A model generated the notes under the pieces. That model did not search any database. It worked only from the letters and a program-made list of their open reading frames with translations, and had not been told where the DNA came from. A stretch of DNA of 57,635 nt from Gammaproteobacteria bacterium Gsub (GTDB lineage: Bacteria; Pseudomonadota; Gammaproteobacteria; PS1; Pseudothioglobaceae). The stretch lies in contig JYIN01000007.1 of the NCBI GenBank assembly GCA_002007405.1, forward strand, positions 1 to 57,635. Direction: 5' to 3'. This document shows positions 39,795 to 50,349 of the stretch, piece after piece. The translations under genes were made by a program, and so were the position numbers. Positions within the stretch are counted from its first letter, which is position 1, and every line of letters begins with the position of its first letter.

Positions 39795-40375
39795 TGCCGC
39801 ATATTGTGCTGCGCATGGGGATGATTACCCGATGCCATCGCCCAGTGATGTTGTTGGTGATGCAGTCCATACGCCATAATACCGATATAACCCAACCCCC
39901 TAATTTTTGCCACTTCTTTAGGGTTATCACTGGTAACCGCTAGCGTAAATATACCGTTATTATTCTCCACTTGCATCTGCCAGTTAGTTTCTGCCCGCAT
40001 TTGCGCTGGGTGTGCTGATAATACTGCTGTGAGTGATTTTTTTGCCCGTTTGGTAGTTGGTGTTACTACTGCTTTAAAGCCTTTATCAATAGGGTGTTGA
40101 GAGACATTGACATTGAGTGTCATATCCTCCATTTCAACTAAATGTTGTCGCAACGCCTCAATATTGATTTTTTCCCAATTGGTATTTGGATTGGCCTCTA
40201 AAGTAGAAATTACTTCTTGGATAGTGGCAAATGGGTCAGTGCCAGCCTCTTTTAATACCACTTTGCCGACTTGAGTGGCATGGTTGGCATGATTCATTAC
40301 TGCAACTGCAACGGTTGAGGCGGCTACTACAGCGAAGGTAGAAGCCAAATATTTTATTTTTCTAATTGATTTCAT
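39791..40375 (-). CDS. Exported protein with histidine-rich C-terminus, unknown function
   Basis: The 194-residue protein has an N-terminal hydrophobic signal ([19 protein letters not shown]). The mature part contains a beta-rich stretch ([18 protein letters not shown]), and the last 25 residues hold eight histidines ([23 protein letters not shown]). The tail could bind nickel, copper or zinc. No family is recognised. A 309-base stretch upstream separates it from the lipoprotein gene. Confidence 0.6.
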   Translation of the reverse strand: MKSIRKIKYLASTFAVVAASTVAVAVMNHANHATQVGKVVLKEAGTDPFATIQEVISTLEANPNTNWEKINIEALRQHLVEMEDMTLNVNVSQHPIDKGFKAVVTPTTKRAKKSLTAVLSAHPAQMRAETNWQMQVENNNGIFTLAVTSDNPKEVAKIRGLGYIGIMAYGLHHQQHHWAMASGNHPHAQHNMRH

Positions 40376-40684
40376 TATTATGTCTCCAAAATATAAGGTA
40401 AGATTTGTTTATAAAATGTAACCTTATGGTTAAAAAAAAGACCCTACCACTTGACTAAGTAAAAAACTCCAAAAGTCTTTGGACTGCCGTTGTCTCTTTT
40501 GTCTCTTTCAAATGTCATGGTGGGGCGCTTGTGTGATATTCATCCCATAGCCTATCTTTTTGTAAATAATTGATGATACTACACCTGTTAAATGATTTAA
40601 TGGTATTATAGACTTTCTCAAAGTCCTATGTATAATTAAAACGCTATATTGTAATTTTTCACTGAAAGGGCCAAAAATAAAATT
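40376..40684. other. Intergenic region between divergent genes
   Basis: I see no gene. A TATAAT at 40631-40636 could be the -10 of a promoter for the lipoprotein gene, but the matching -35 is poor. Confidence 0.35.
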
Positions 40685-42290
40685 ATGATTAAATCAACTA
40701 ATACAATGCGGTCATTTTTAGTAATGTTTATCTCATTAACTTATCGCCTGTAATAGCGGAGGCGGGAGTGAATCTCTGCCTGCACCGAATATCAGCGCTA
40801 ATCCTACCAGCGTTACTACTTTTGATGGTGTTGCCATTGTCCCAATAATAATTACCTCAACAGGTGGCGAAGTTGTTGGTTATTCTATTTCCCCAATGAT
40901 TGGCAATGGTTTGCAATTCAGCACCCAAACCGGATATATTGAAGGCACTCCAACTGCTACTGCCGATGCACTCATCTACACCATAACTGCGATTAACTCT
41001 GCTGCCACCGATGCCATAACGGTTACTATTACAGTTAATCCGTTTGCACCGAATATCAGCGCTGATTTTGACAGCATTGTTGCTACTCAAGGCGTTGCCA
41101 TCGACCCAATTACAATCACCTCAACAGGTGGCGCAGTGGATAGTTATTCTATTTCCCCAATGATTGGCAATGGTTTGCAATTCAGCACCCAAACCGGATC
41201 TATTGAAGGCACTCCAACTGCTACTGCCGATGCACTCATCTACACCATAACTGCAACTAACCTTACTGCCACTGATACGACAACGGTTACTATTACAGTT
41301 TTACCCACACCAGAACAGCCCACTCTTGTTGCACAAAGTGGGGAGACAAGTGATGTTGAAGTGTCTTGGTCAAATGTGTCTGGCAGTAGTTATTACGAAA
41401 TCTATCGTGGTACCACTGATAATAGGGTTGCAAGTATGCGAATTGCCCAACCGTCAACAAATATACCGTTTATAGATATAGATACTAAATTAAGTGCAGA
41501 TACCACCTATTATTATTGGATTAGAGCTTGTACCAACAATATCTGTTCAAATTATTCGGATGTTGCTAGTGTGGCTACATTAGTTATTCTATCTCGAGGC
41601 ACTGGAATACTCAATGACAGCGGTATTATTGTTACTGGAAATTATCCAACAGGGGCAGGGGCTAGCACAGTTTGCGACGACAGTGGCGTACAAGATTGTA
41701 ATCAAGGCAGGGATGCAGTGGCTATAGCACAAAGACTGAGCAAAATAGGTGGTGGTCATGGCGGCTTTGATTTTACCAAATTAGGTGCTGATGGCACACC
41801 GCTTGCTATTCAAGATGGTACTTGGTCAGAGAGTGGAGATGAGGCGGCTGGCACAAAATGGCCCTGTGTTAAAGACAATGTAACCAATCTTATTTGGGAG
41901 GTAAAAACCAATGGCGGCACTCATGATAAAAATACTGGTTATAGATGGGGTGGCATGGGGGCTGATCCATATGGCACTGAGTTCTATGATGATTGGGATA
42001 CATTAATTAACGCAAGCAATGGCGATACACTATGTGGCTTGAATAATTGGCGGGTGCCAAATCGTGAAGAACTCCTCTCAATTGTTAATTACTCTCGCAG
42101 TAATGCACTTGTTGATACTGATTATTTCCCCAATGTTAATAACACATTAGATGAAGATTTATATTGGTCAACTTCAGCTAGCTCGTCTAACGAAAATGCG
42201 TGGCATATCAGATTTGATACGGGTGGTTTTGTATCCAATAATGGCGAGCGCAGTGATAGTTACAAAGTGCGGCTAGTAAGTGGTGAGTAA
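40685..42290 (+). pseudogene. Ig-repeat/fibronectin/DUF1566 lipoprotein, frameshifted in its signal peptide
   Basis: From ATG 40685 the frame reads a signal-like MRSFLVMFISLT and stops at TAA (about 40751). In the next frame the lipobox L-I-A-C follows directly, then NSGGGSESLPAP, so a one-base shift near 40738 separates the signal from the body. The body has two He_PIG/cadherin-type repeats, a fibronectin-III domain (EVSWSNVSGSSYYEIYRG), and a C-terminal DUF1566 (Lcl-like) domain (TNLIWEVKTNGG, NNWRVPNREELLSIV, RLVSGE). It would be an outer-membrane surface lipoprotein. If the shift is real it cannot be exported. Confidence 0.72.
40782..41309 (+). repeat. Two tandem 264-bp coding repeats
   Basis: Units start at GCACCGAATATCAGCGCT (40782 and 41046), exactly 88 codons apart. 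Over more than 100 bases (about 40880-40990 against 41144-41254) only a couple of differences are seen, indicating a recent duplication or gene conversion. Confidence 0.85.
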
Positions 42291-42357
42291 TTTATTGTTT
42301 TAAAGATGGTTGTAAAAGATGTATATTTATCCAACTGATTATCAACAACAAGGTGCA

Positions 42358-42849
42358 ATGATGTTAGCAATGCTAAAAATAATATTTTTATCTCTTTTAA
42401 TAACAACTCAAGTATTGGCAGTGTGTCAAACTTCAGACCCAATACTTGGTCATATTCCGCAATCAACGCCTGATAGCCGATTTACTGTCAATAATGCTGA
42501 TGGTACAGTCATGGATAAAAGGACAAAACTAATATGGAAGCAAGCAGCAGAAGACTCTGCTGATAATTGGCTAGCAGCATTGACTGCAGCCAATAATTCA
42601 AATTTTGCAGGGCAAACAGATTGGCGATTGCCTAATATAAAAGAGTTGTCTTCTATTGTTGAGTTACAATGTGAGAACCCAAGCATCAATGAAGCAATAT
42701 TTCCAGATACACCTGCGAGCGATTTTTGGTCCAGTTCATTCAGCGGTAGCGGTAATCAGGCATTTTTTATTGATTTCAATACAGGTGCTAGCGATATTGG
42801 TGGTCGCGCCCAACTGAAAAGATTTAGGTTGGTGCGTGATAGTGAATAA
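42358..42849 (+). CDS. Exported DUF1566 (Lcl C-terminal-like) protein
   Basis: After a signal peptide (LKIIFLSLLITTQVLAV) the 163-residue protein consists of one DUF1566 domain: DKRTKLIWKQAAED, QTDWRLPNIKELSSIVE, then FWSSSF and RFRLVRDSE. The domain is a paralogue of the C-terminus of the preceding lipoprotein. Such domains occur in secreted or surface proteins, and the Legionella Lcl version binds host sugars. The start is at one of three nearby ATGs (42358, 42361, 42370). Confidence 0.75.
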   Translation: MMLAMLKIIFLSLLITTQVLAVCQTSDPILGHIPQSTPDSRFTVNNADGTVMDKRTKLIWKQAAEDSADNWLAALTAANNSNFAGQTDWRLPNIKELSSIVELQCENPSINEAIFPDTPASDFWSSSFSGSGNQAFFIDFNTGASDIGGRAQLKRFRLVRDSE

Positions 42850-42911
42850 TACTAAATTTTAGGCTTTTTTGCGTAATTTATACCGCATTTTATACTTGCC
42901 CACTTTTTGTA

Positions 42912-45464
42912 TCATTCCCCTTCGGTGTCAGCAATTTTAGCAACGGACACCAATTCTTCACCTTTGGCAATGTTGATTAAGGTTACCCCTTGAGTGTTGC
43001 GACCGATAATGGAAATGTCTTTTGCTCTGGCACGCACCAAGGTGCCTTTGTTGGAAATTAGCATCATTTCGTCATCATCGGTTACTTGAATAGCACCGAT
43101 GACTTTGCCGTTACGCGTAGAGGTTTTGATTGATATTACCCCTGATCCAGCGCGTGCTTGGACGCGGTATTCATCTAATTTGGTGCGTTTGCCGTAGCCT
43201 TTTTCTGTGGCAGTTAAGACTGGTCTGTCTTGTGCGGTAGTGATGAGTGAAACCACACGATCATCTTTTGCCAATTTAATCCCGCGAACACCGATTGCAC
43301 TGCGTCCTACAGTGCGCACATTACTTTCTCTAAAACGAATGGATTTACCGTTGGCTGAAAATAGCATAATATCATGTTCGCCTGAGGTAATTTCAACGCC
43401 GACTAATTGGTCATTGTCTCTAAGCTCAATGGCAATAATACCACCGCGTCTGGGACGGGAAAAATTGCTAAGCTTGGTTTTTTTGCAAGTGCCACTACTG
43501 GTTGTCATAAACACAAAATGATTTTCATCAAATTCTGCCACTGGCAAAATAGCATTGATGGACTCGTTTTTTTCCAAAGGCAGTAAGTTGATAATCGGCC
43601 TACCGCGTGCGGTGCGCGAAGCCATCGGTAGCTCATAAACCCTAAGCCAATACACCTTACCAGTTGATGAAAAACATAAAATCGTGTCGTGAGAATTGGC
43701 AATAAATAATTGGTCAATAAAATCTTCATCTTTCATTTTGGTTGCCGCCTTACCTTTACCACCACGGCGCTGGGCTTGATAATCAGCAAGTGATTGTGCT
43801 TTAATATAGCCACTATGTGACAGCGTTACCACTCTATCTTCTTGTGCAATGAGGTCTTCTAAAGTAAGGTCAATCTTATCATCCAAAATTTTGGTTAGGC
43901 GTTTATTGGTGAAATTATCACGAATTTCAATCAATTCATCACGAATCACTTGCATTAAACGCTCAGGACTTTGCAAAATATCCAATAAATATTTGATGCG
44001 TTCTAAAAGTTCGTTAAATTCGGCAAAAATTTTGTCTTTTTCCAACCCTGTTAAACGATGCAATTTTAAGTCTAAGATAGCTTGGGCTTGCTGCTGTGAA
44101 AGCTGATAGTCGCCACTATTTTGCAAACCCAACCCAGCTGGCAGGTATTCAGGCTTAAACAGGCTCATATCAACCTCGCCAATGAGATCTTTAATGACTG
44201 CACCTTGCCATATTTTAGCCACTAAGTCAGATTTTGCCTCAGCTGGGCTAGAGGCGGATTTAATCAGTTTGATAATTTCATCAATATTATGTAGTGCTAC
44301 CGACAAGCCTTCTAATAAATGGGCACGGGCACGGGCTTTGTTGAGGTCAAAAATACAGCGGCGGACTACCACATCTCGTCGATGGGCAATAAAGGCATCT
44401 AAAATTTTTCTAAGTGACATTAACTTAGGCATACCTTTATCAATTGCCACCATGTTAATGCCGAATACGGTTTGCATCTCAGTTAATTTATAAAGGTTAT
44501 TGAGCATCACCTCTGGCACTTCACCGCGCCGCAGCTCAATTACCATACGCATTCCGTCTTTGTCAGATTCATCACGCAAGGCGGTGATGCCATCAATTTT
44601 TTTATCTTTCACCAACTCAGCAATTTTGCTAATGAGTTTGGCTTTATTAACTTGATAAGGCAACTCATCTACTACGATACTTTGTTTGTCTTCGCCCTCA
44701 ATATGAGAGACGGCGCGTAAATAAATTCTGCCCTTGCCAGTTTTGTAGGCTTGGCAAATCCCTGCTGAGCCGTTGATAATGGCTGCGGTTGGAAAATCAG
44801 GTCCAGGCATCATCGCTAACAGTTCGTCAAGGGTGGTATTTTCATTATCAATCACCTGTAAGCAAGCATTAATTACCTCGCCAAGGTTATGGGGAGGTAT
44901 ATTTGTTGCCATACCAACTGCAATACCTGATGAGCCATTTACTAATAAATTAGGCACTCGGGTCGGCAAAACACTTGGTTCTGATTCTGAGCCATCATAA
45001 TTATCAATAAAATCAACAGTATTTTTATCCAAATCACGCAACAGTTCGTGCGACAATTTTGTCATCCGTATTTCTGTATATCGCATTGCTGCAGCACTAT
45101 CGCCATCTACTGAGCCAAAATTACCCTGTCCATCAATAAGAATATTACGCATTGAAAACGGCTGTGCCATACGCACAATGGTGTCATACACTGCGGTGTC
45201 ACCATGGGGATGATATTTACCAATAACATCACCCACAATACGAGCAGATTTTTTGTAAGCCCTATTGTAGTGATTAGTTAAAATATCCATTGCGTATAAC
45301 ACCCGTCGATGCACAGGCTTAAGCCCATCACGCACATCTGGCAAAGCACGCCCAACAATAACACTCATCGCGTATTCCAAATAGGAATTACGCATCTCAT
45401 CTTCAATGGTAATTATGGGGAAATTAGGCGGGGGATTTGCTGGATTATCAGTATTTTCAGGCAT
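42912..45464 (-). CDS. gyrA: DNA gyrase subunit A
   Basis: GyrA cuts and rejoins DNA during supercoiling. The catalytic Tyr129 is in AMRYTEIRM. The quinolone pocket reads [12 protein letters not shown], with Thr at the place of E. coli Ser83. The GyrA box QRRGGKG is present, which separates it from ParC, and the C-terminal beta-pinwheel repeats follow. The 850 residues are of usual length. Confidence 0.96.
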   Translation of the reverse strand: MPENTDNPANPPPNFPIITIEDEMRNSYLEYAMSVIVGRALPDVRDGLKPVHRRVLYAMDILTNHYNRAYKKSARIVGDVIGKYHPHGDTAVYDTIVRMAQPFSMRNILIDGQGNFGSVDGDSAAAMRYTEIRMTKLSHELLRDLDKNTVDFIDNYDGSESEPSVLPTRVPNLLVNGSSGIAVGMATNIPPHNLGEVINACLQVIDNENTTLDELLAMMPGPDFPTAAIINGSAGICQAYKTGKGRIYLRAVSHIEGEDKQSIVVDELPYQVNKAKLISKIAELVKDKKIDGITALRDESDKDGMRMVIELRRGEVPEVMLNNLYKLTEMQTVFGINMVAIDKGMPKLMSLRKILDAFIAHRRDVVVRRCIFDLNKARARAHLLEGLSVALHNIDEIIKLIKSASSPAEAKSDLVAKIWQGAVIKDLIGEVDMSLFKPEYLPAGLGLQNSGDYQLSQQQAQAILDLKLHRLTGLEKDKIFAEFNELLERIKYLLDILQSPERLMQVIRDELIEIRDNFTNKRLTKILDDKIDLTLEDLIAQEDRVVTLSHSGYIKAQSLADYQAQRRGGKGKAATKMKDEDFIDQLFIANSHDTILCFSSTGKVYWLRVYELPMASRTARGRPIINLLPLEKNESINAILPVAEFDENHFVFMTTSSGTCKKTKLSNFSRPRRGGIIAIELRDNDQLVGVEITSGEHDIMLFSANGKSIRFRESNVRTVGRSAIGVRGIKLAKDDRVVSLITTAQDRPVLTATEKGYGKRTKLDEYRVQARAGSGVISIKTSTRNGKVIGAIQVTDDDEMMLISNKGTLVRARAKDISIIGRNTQGVTLINIAKGEELVSVAKIADTEGE

Positions 45465-45760
45465 GAAAAAAGTTTTGATGATTTATAAAGGCTAATAGTG
45501 TCAATTTTACCTAAAATTGGCAACTTAAAAGGCTTTAAATTTAATTTAGGACCTTAATTATTCTAATATAGTTTTGGTTGTTTTTATCTGTTTAAAGTGC
45601 TCAACCTATCAGAGTTTTTTTGACTTTATTGACAGTGATTTATCTAACCACTTTGGCATCAAATAATTTTTTATCATTTATGCTTAATAATAAATTATTT
45701 TTTAGAGAAGACCCCCTGCATAATGAATAATTGCCCAAAAATCTATGCCTATATTCTTTT
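45465..45760. other. Intergenic region upstream of gyrA
   Basis: No gene is seen. A weak copy of the dispersed palindrome may lie at about 45704-45735 (GAGAAGACCCCCTGCATAAT with TAATTGC). Confidence 0.3.
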
Positions 45761-47164
45761 TTATTTATTTTTCCTAGGTGGCAAAAGGTCGGTAATGGTG
45801 CCTTCTGCCATTTCTGTAGCGAAGGCGGTAGTCTCGCTTAGAGTTGGATGGGGGTGGATGGTAAGAGCGATGTCGCGCATATCACAGCCCATTTCAATCG
45901 CAAGGGTAGCCTCAGCGATAAGCTCGCCAGCGTTAGTGCCACAAATTCCCATGCCTAGGATACGCCCTGTTTTGGCGTCAAATAAGGCTTTTGATAGACC
46001 TTCATTGCGACCAATACTCAGACTCCTGCCAGAGGCAGCCCAGGGGAATACGCCTTTTTTATAATCAGTGCCTGCAGTTTTGAGTTGTTTTTCTGTTTTT
46101 CCACTCCAAGCAACCTCTGGATCAGTGTAAGCCACTGAGGGAATAGTCAAGGCATCAAACCCTGATTTATACCCGCAAATCACCTCGGCAGCGACTTTTG
46201 CTTCATGCACCGCTTTGTGTGCCAACATCGGCTGCTGGGTAATATCGCCAATGGCAAAAATGTGGTCAACATTGGTGCGCATTTGTTTATCAACAGGGAT
46301 AAAACCGTGCTCATTCACGATTACGCCCGCTTTGTCAGCATCAATGAGTTTGCCATTGGGTGAGCGACCTATTGAGATTAAAACCTTGTCAAAGGTGTCG
46401 GTTGCTGGCGCGTTTTTACCCTTAAAATCCACTTTAATACCTGTTTTAGTGGCATCCATTTTGCTAACTTTGGTGTTTAAATAAATGTTTTTATATTGTT
46501 TTTTAATGCGTTTGAATAAAGGATTAACTATATCTTTGTCTGCCACCGAGATTAACTGGTCTGCCAATTCTACCACTGTGATTTCACTGCCAAGTGCAGC
46601 ATAGACGGTTGCCATTTCTAAGCCGATAATCCCACCACCAACAATGAGTAGGCGCCTCGGTATGGTTTTTAATTCAAGTGCATCGGTAGAGTCCATCACT
46701 CGTTCGTCGTCAAAAGGAAAGGCAGGGGGTTTGCTAACGCGCGATCCTGCGGCAATAATACAATGCTCAAATTCAACAGTTTCACCACTATCAAGAGCAA
46801 TTTGGTTGGCTGAGATAAATTTTGCGTAGCCGACTACAGTTGAGACTTTTCTAGCTTTTGCCAATGCTTTTATACCAGCGGTAAGCTTATTAACAATATT
46901 TTTTTTGCTACCACGCACACCTTTAATATCAATATTTGGCTCGGCAAAATTCACCCCAAGGTGGACCGCATCTTTTGCTTCGTTAATAATTTGTGCAGTG
47001 TGTAACAAGGCTTTTGAGGGAATACAACCAACATTAAGACACACTCCGCCAAGATTCTCATAGCGTTCAATCAGCACTACCTGTTTGCCTAAATCAGCCG
47101 CACGAAAGGCAGCAGTGTAGCCCCCAGGACCAGAACCAATCACCACAATTTGGGTTTTAATCAT
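45761..47164 (-). CDS. lpdA: Dihydrolipoyl dehydrogenase (E3)
   Basis: E3 reoxidises lipoamide in the pyruvate and 2-oxoglutarate dehydrogenase complexes. FAD motif GSGPGG (10-15), redox Cys42/Cys47 in GGVCLNVGC, NAD loop GGGIIGLEMA, and the active-site ending HPHPTLSE. The 467 residues are normal, without an N-terminal lipoyl domain. Its start overlaps the aceF stop by eight bases. Confidence 0.94.
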   Translation of the reverse strand: MIKTQIVVIGSGPGGYTAAFRAADLGKQVVLIERYENLGGVCLNVGCIPSKALLHTAQIINEAKDAVHLGVNFAEPNIDIKGVRGSKKNIVNKLTAGIKALAKARKVSTVVGYAKFISANQIALDSGETVEFEHCIIAAGSRVSKPPAFPFDDERVMDSTDALELKTIPRRLLIVGGGIIGLEMATVYAALGSEITVVELADQLISVADKDIVNPLFKRIKKQYKNIYLNTKVSKMDATKTGIKVDFKGKNAPATDTFDKVLISIGRSPNGKLIDADKAGVIVNEHGFIPVDKQMRTNVDHIFAIGDITQQPMLAHKAVHEAKVAAEVICGYKSGFDALTIPSVAYTDPEVAWSGKTEKQLKTAGTDYKKGVFPWAASGRSLSIGRNEGLSKALFDAKTGRILGMGICGTNAGELIAEATLAIEMGCDMRDIALTIHPHPTLSETTAFATEMAEGTITDLLPPRKNK

Positions 47165-48377
47165 AGTTTGCCTCGTGTAAGATTTTGTTTAAGTCTGCCA
47201 TAAACCGACCGCCTTGTGCGCCATCAATAACGCGGTGGTCGTAAGACAGTGCCAACGGCAGCATAGGTGTTGGATGGAATTTTTTCCCGTTCCAGACAGG
47301 CTTAGTTTCAGCACGCGAGACTCCCAGAATTGCCACTTCTGGGGCATTGACAATCGGGACGAATTGGGTGCCACCAATACCGCCAAGGCTGGAAATGGTA
47401 AAGCTTCCACCCTGCATATCGGCTGATTTGAGCTTGCCTTGTCTGGCATTTTCGGAAGTGGTGGATAATTCTATGGCGAGCTCAGTTAGGGATTTTTCCC
47501 CGACATTACAAATGACCGGTACAACCAAGCCATTTGGCGTATCCACAGCGATACCAAGATTAAAATATTTTTTAAAGATTAAATTCTCACCCAACTTGTC
47601 CAACGAGGCGTTAAAACGGGGGTGTTTTTCTAAGGCTTTGACCACTGCTTTCATAATAAATACCAGCGGTGTTAATTTAATGCCTTTGGCTTTTTGTGTT
47701 TGTCGGTGTGCTTGCATTTTTTCGATATTGACCTCATCAAATTGAGTAACATGTGGGACATTAAGCCAGCAAGCGGTTAAATGTTTGCCAGAGCGTTTAT
47801 TAATTCTGGACAATGGTTGGATTTTAGTTTCGCCAAATTTAGCAAAATCAACAATAGGTATTCTGGGGATAGCACTGCCCATGCTATCAGAGGTGATAAT
47901 TTTTTTAACATAGCTTTTTAAGTCAGCCTCTAACACTCTGTCTTTTTTTCCAGTGCCAGCCACTTTGGATAAATCTACGCCTAACTCTCTAGCCAGTTTG
48001 CGAATTGAGGGTGAGGCGTGAGAATTACTTTCATGGAGATTGGTTGTGGCATTTTCAAGCGAGGGTTTTTTAGTGGCAGTTTCAGGGGGTGTTTTTGTAG
48101 ATTGTGTTTGAGTTTGAGAGGTTTTAACAGTTTCGTCTTTGGCTGTGGTTTTTAACTCAAGAATTAAATCACCCAAACTGATTTTGTCACCTAAATTGAC
48201 ATTGATGCTACTTACTGTGCCAGCAATCGGAGTGGGAATTTCCATTGAGGCTTTATCACTTTCAAGGGTGATAATGCTATCTTCTTTGTTAATTTCATCA
48301 CCAACATTAACCAAAATTTCAATCACTTCAACTTCATCAAAATCGCCGATGTCGGGTAATTGGATATTTTTAATCAT
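47157..48377 (-). CDS. aceF: Pyruvate dehydrogenase E2 (dihydrolipoamide acetyltransferase), single lipoyl domain
   Basis: The 406-residue E2 has one lipoyl domain (1-78) with lipoyl Lys42 in ESDKASM, and a proline/threonine-rich linker. The E3-binding domain is about 117-155 (SPSIRKLARELGVDL). The catalytic core ends in SYDHRVIDG, with the active His. E. coli AceF has three lipoyl domains. It could be the E2 of another 2-oxoacid complex, but the core looks like gammaproteobacterial AceF. No E1 gene (aceE) lies upstream, where a divergent ABC transporter begins instead. Confidence 0.88.
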   Translation of the reverse strand: MIKNIQLPDIGDFDEVEVIEILVNVGDEINKEDSIITLESDKASMEIPTPIAGTVSSINVNLGDKISLGDLILELKTTAKDETVKTSQTQTQSTKTPPETATKKPSLENATTNLHESNSHASPSIRKLARELGVDLSKVAGTGKKDRVLEADLKSYVKKIITSDSMGSAIPRIPIVDFAKFGETKIQPLSRINKRSGKHLTACWLNVPHVTQFDEVNIEKMQAHRQTQKAKGIKLTPLVFIMKAVVKALEKHPRFNASLDKLGENLIFKKYFNLGIAVDTPNGLVVPVICNVGEKSLTELAIELSTTSENARQGKLKSADMQGGSFTISSLGGIGGTQFVPIVNAPEVAILGVSRAETKPVWNGKKFHPTPMLPLALSYDHRVIDGAQGGRFMADLNKILHEANYD

Positions 48378-48452
48378 GTTTATGGGAATCCGTAATTCAA
48401 AAAAAACATTATTATCGCAAAAATACTACTATAAATGTAAAATGTTGCGCTT

Positions 48453-49373
48453 ATGATCGCACTAAAAATATCGCAATTAGGGAAAATTTATAACAATAAA
48501 TTGCAAGCCCTAAAAGACATTGATTTGACTGTTAAACAGGGAGATTTTTTTGCACTTTTAGGTAGTAATGGTGCGGGAAAAACCACAGCGATTGGTATTA
48601 TTTGTGGTCTATTGAATAAAACCAGCGGCAAGGTTTGGGTATTGGGGCTTGATCAAGAATCTCGACCTAATGCAGTTAAGAAACTAATCGGCTTGATGCC
48701 ACAAGAGTTTAATTTTAATCCATTTGAGCCGATTGAAGAAATATTGATTAACCAGGCGGGTTATTACGGTATTTTGCGCTCAGATGCCAAGAAGCAGGCA
48801 AAGGTGTTGTTAGAAAAAATGCAATTATGGGATAAACGCATGGATATAGCAAAATCTTTATCAGGCGGTATGAAGCGTCGTCTAATGCTCGCTAGAGCAC
48901 TCATTCATCGGCCGAAAATATTGATATTAGATGAGCCAACTGCTGGTGTTGATGTGGAAATTCGCCATTCTATGTGGTCGTATTTGCAGGAATTAAATCG
49001 TGACGGCATGACTATTATTTTAACCACGCATTATTTAGAAGAGGCGGAGTCGCTGTGTCGCAATATTGCTATTTTAAATAAAGGAAAAGTAGTTGAACAT
49101 ACCAGTATGAAAAAACTATTAGGTAAAGTCTCACAACAAACTTTGATTTTAGAAAGCACTAAAAAACTACCAGAATCAATGCCTGATGTTGATTTTCCTA
49201 TTCGGGTGTTAGATAAATATTCATTTGAAATAACACTCAAATCAACATTGAGTATTGGGGACGCGCTTAATGTTTTATCACAATATAATATCAATATTAG
49301 CCATGTCCGTAGTGCCCAGAATCGCTTAGAGACTTTATTTTTGTGTTTGAGCGCTAACAATAATACAACATGA
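48453..49373 (+). CDS. ABC-2 type exporter ATPase, YadG-like
   Basis: The 306-residue ATPase has Walker A (GSNGAGKTTAI), signature LSGGMKRRL and Walker B (ILILDEPTAGVD), with a C-terminal extension typical of ABC-2 exporters. It pairs with the permease that begins six bases after its stop. YadG/YadH-like pairs have no firmly known substrate. Confidence 0.9.
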   Translation: MIALKISQLGKIYNNKLQALKDIDLTVKQGDFFALLGSNGAGKTTAIGIICGLLNKTSGKVWVLGLDQESRPNAVKKLIGLMPQEFNFNPFEPIEEILINQAGYYGILRSDAKKQAKVLLEKMQLWDKRMDIAKSLSGGMKRRLMLARALIHRPKILILDEPTAGVDVEIRHSMWSYLQELNRDGMTIILTTHYLEEAESLCRNIAILNKGKVVEHTSMKKLLGKVSQQTLILESTKKLPESMPDVDFPIRVLDKYSFEITLKSTLSIGDALNVLSQYNINISHVRSAQNRLETLFLCLSANNNTT

Positions 49374-49379
49374 TGGGTT

Positions 49380-50138
49380 ATGTGGATTGCTTATAAAACC
49401 ATTGTTATTAAAGAAATATTACGATTCTCGCGTATTTGGGTGCAAACCATTTTTCCGCCGATTATCACCACTTCACTCTATTTATTGATTTTCGGCGGGC
49501 TAATAGGCGAGCGTATTGGAACAATGCAGGGGGTGGATTATTTGTATTTTATTATTCCCGGTATTATTTTGATGACGGTGATTCAAAATTCTTACGCCAA
49601 TACAGTCGCCTCGTTTTTTTTGGCAAAATTTAATCACAGTATTGAAGAATTGTTAGTTGCTCCAGTGCCATATTGGGTGATTTTGTTGGGTTATGTATCT
49701 GGCGGCGTGGCGCGTGGTTTTGTAGTGGGTATGGGAGTAATGCTTGCGATTTTATTTTTTGTTGAATTTAAGATAGATAATATTTTTATTGCTACCATAA
49801 CTTTTTTATTAACTGCCATATTATTTTCCTTAGCAGGGTTTATTAACGCCGTATTTGCCAAATCGTTTGACGATATATCCATTGTCCCCACTTTCATTTT
49901 GATGCCGATGATCTATCTTGGTGGAATGTTCTACAGCATTGACATTCTTCCTCAATTTTGGCAAACCGTCTCTAAATTTAACCCAATCTATTATATGGTA
50001 GATGCGTTCAGATTGGGCTTTCTCGGCACCAGCAACACCGATTTTCCCACCTCAATATCAGTATTGCTAACCATGATTATCATCTTAGTGAGCATTGCTT
50101 TTTACCTACTCAAAAAAGGGGTTAATATCAAAACTTAA
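49380..50138 (+). CDS. ABC-2 type exporter permease, YadH-like
   Basis: The 252-residue protein has six membrane segments. It carries the ABC-2 signature region (TFILMPMIYLGGMFYSIDILPQFW followed by FNPIYYMVDAFRLGFLG). It forms the exporter with the preceding ATPase. The substrate is unknown. Confidence 0.9.
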   Translation: MWIAYKTIVIKEILRFSRIWVQTIFPPIITTSLYLLIFGGLIGERIGTMQGVDYLYFIIPGIILMTVIQNSYANTVASFFLAKFNHSIEELLVAPVPYWVILLGYVSGGVARGFVVGMGVMLAILFFVEFKIDNIFIATITFLLTAILFSLAGFINAVFAKSFDDISIVPTFILMPMIYLGGMFYSIDILPQFWQTVSKFNPIYYMVDAFRLGFLGTSNTDFPTSISVLLTMIIILVSIAFYLLKKGVNIKT

Positions 50139-50349
50139 ACCCAGCCCCTTGTTTGGTTTGTTCCAGCTTTATTTATCAGATTATTTTTTATTCAGAATTA
50201 TTTTATTTTGGTATGTTGCTACTACATAATTCTTAAAAACAACTTGTTTTTTATGTGCCCTAACTAGCCAAGATTTTTTACTAATATGCTATCTAAAGTA
50301 TTGCTTGTGCTGGTTGTTTCTGTGACAATTTATAATGATGCAAGGGTTT

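Noticed and set aside
50139-50349. attC-like CCTAACTAGCCA in the gap before plsY
   Set aside because: No matching right core or palindromic interior follows, so it is a chance match.
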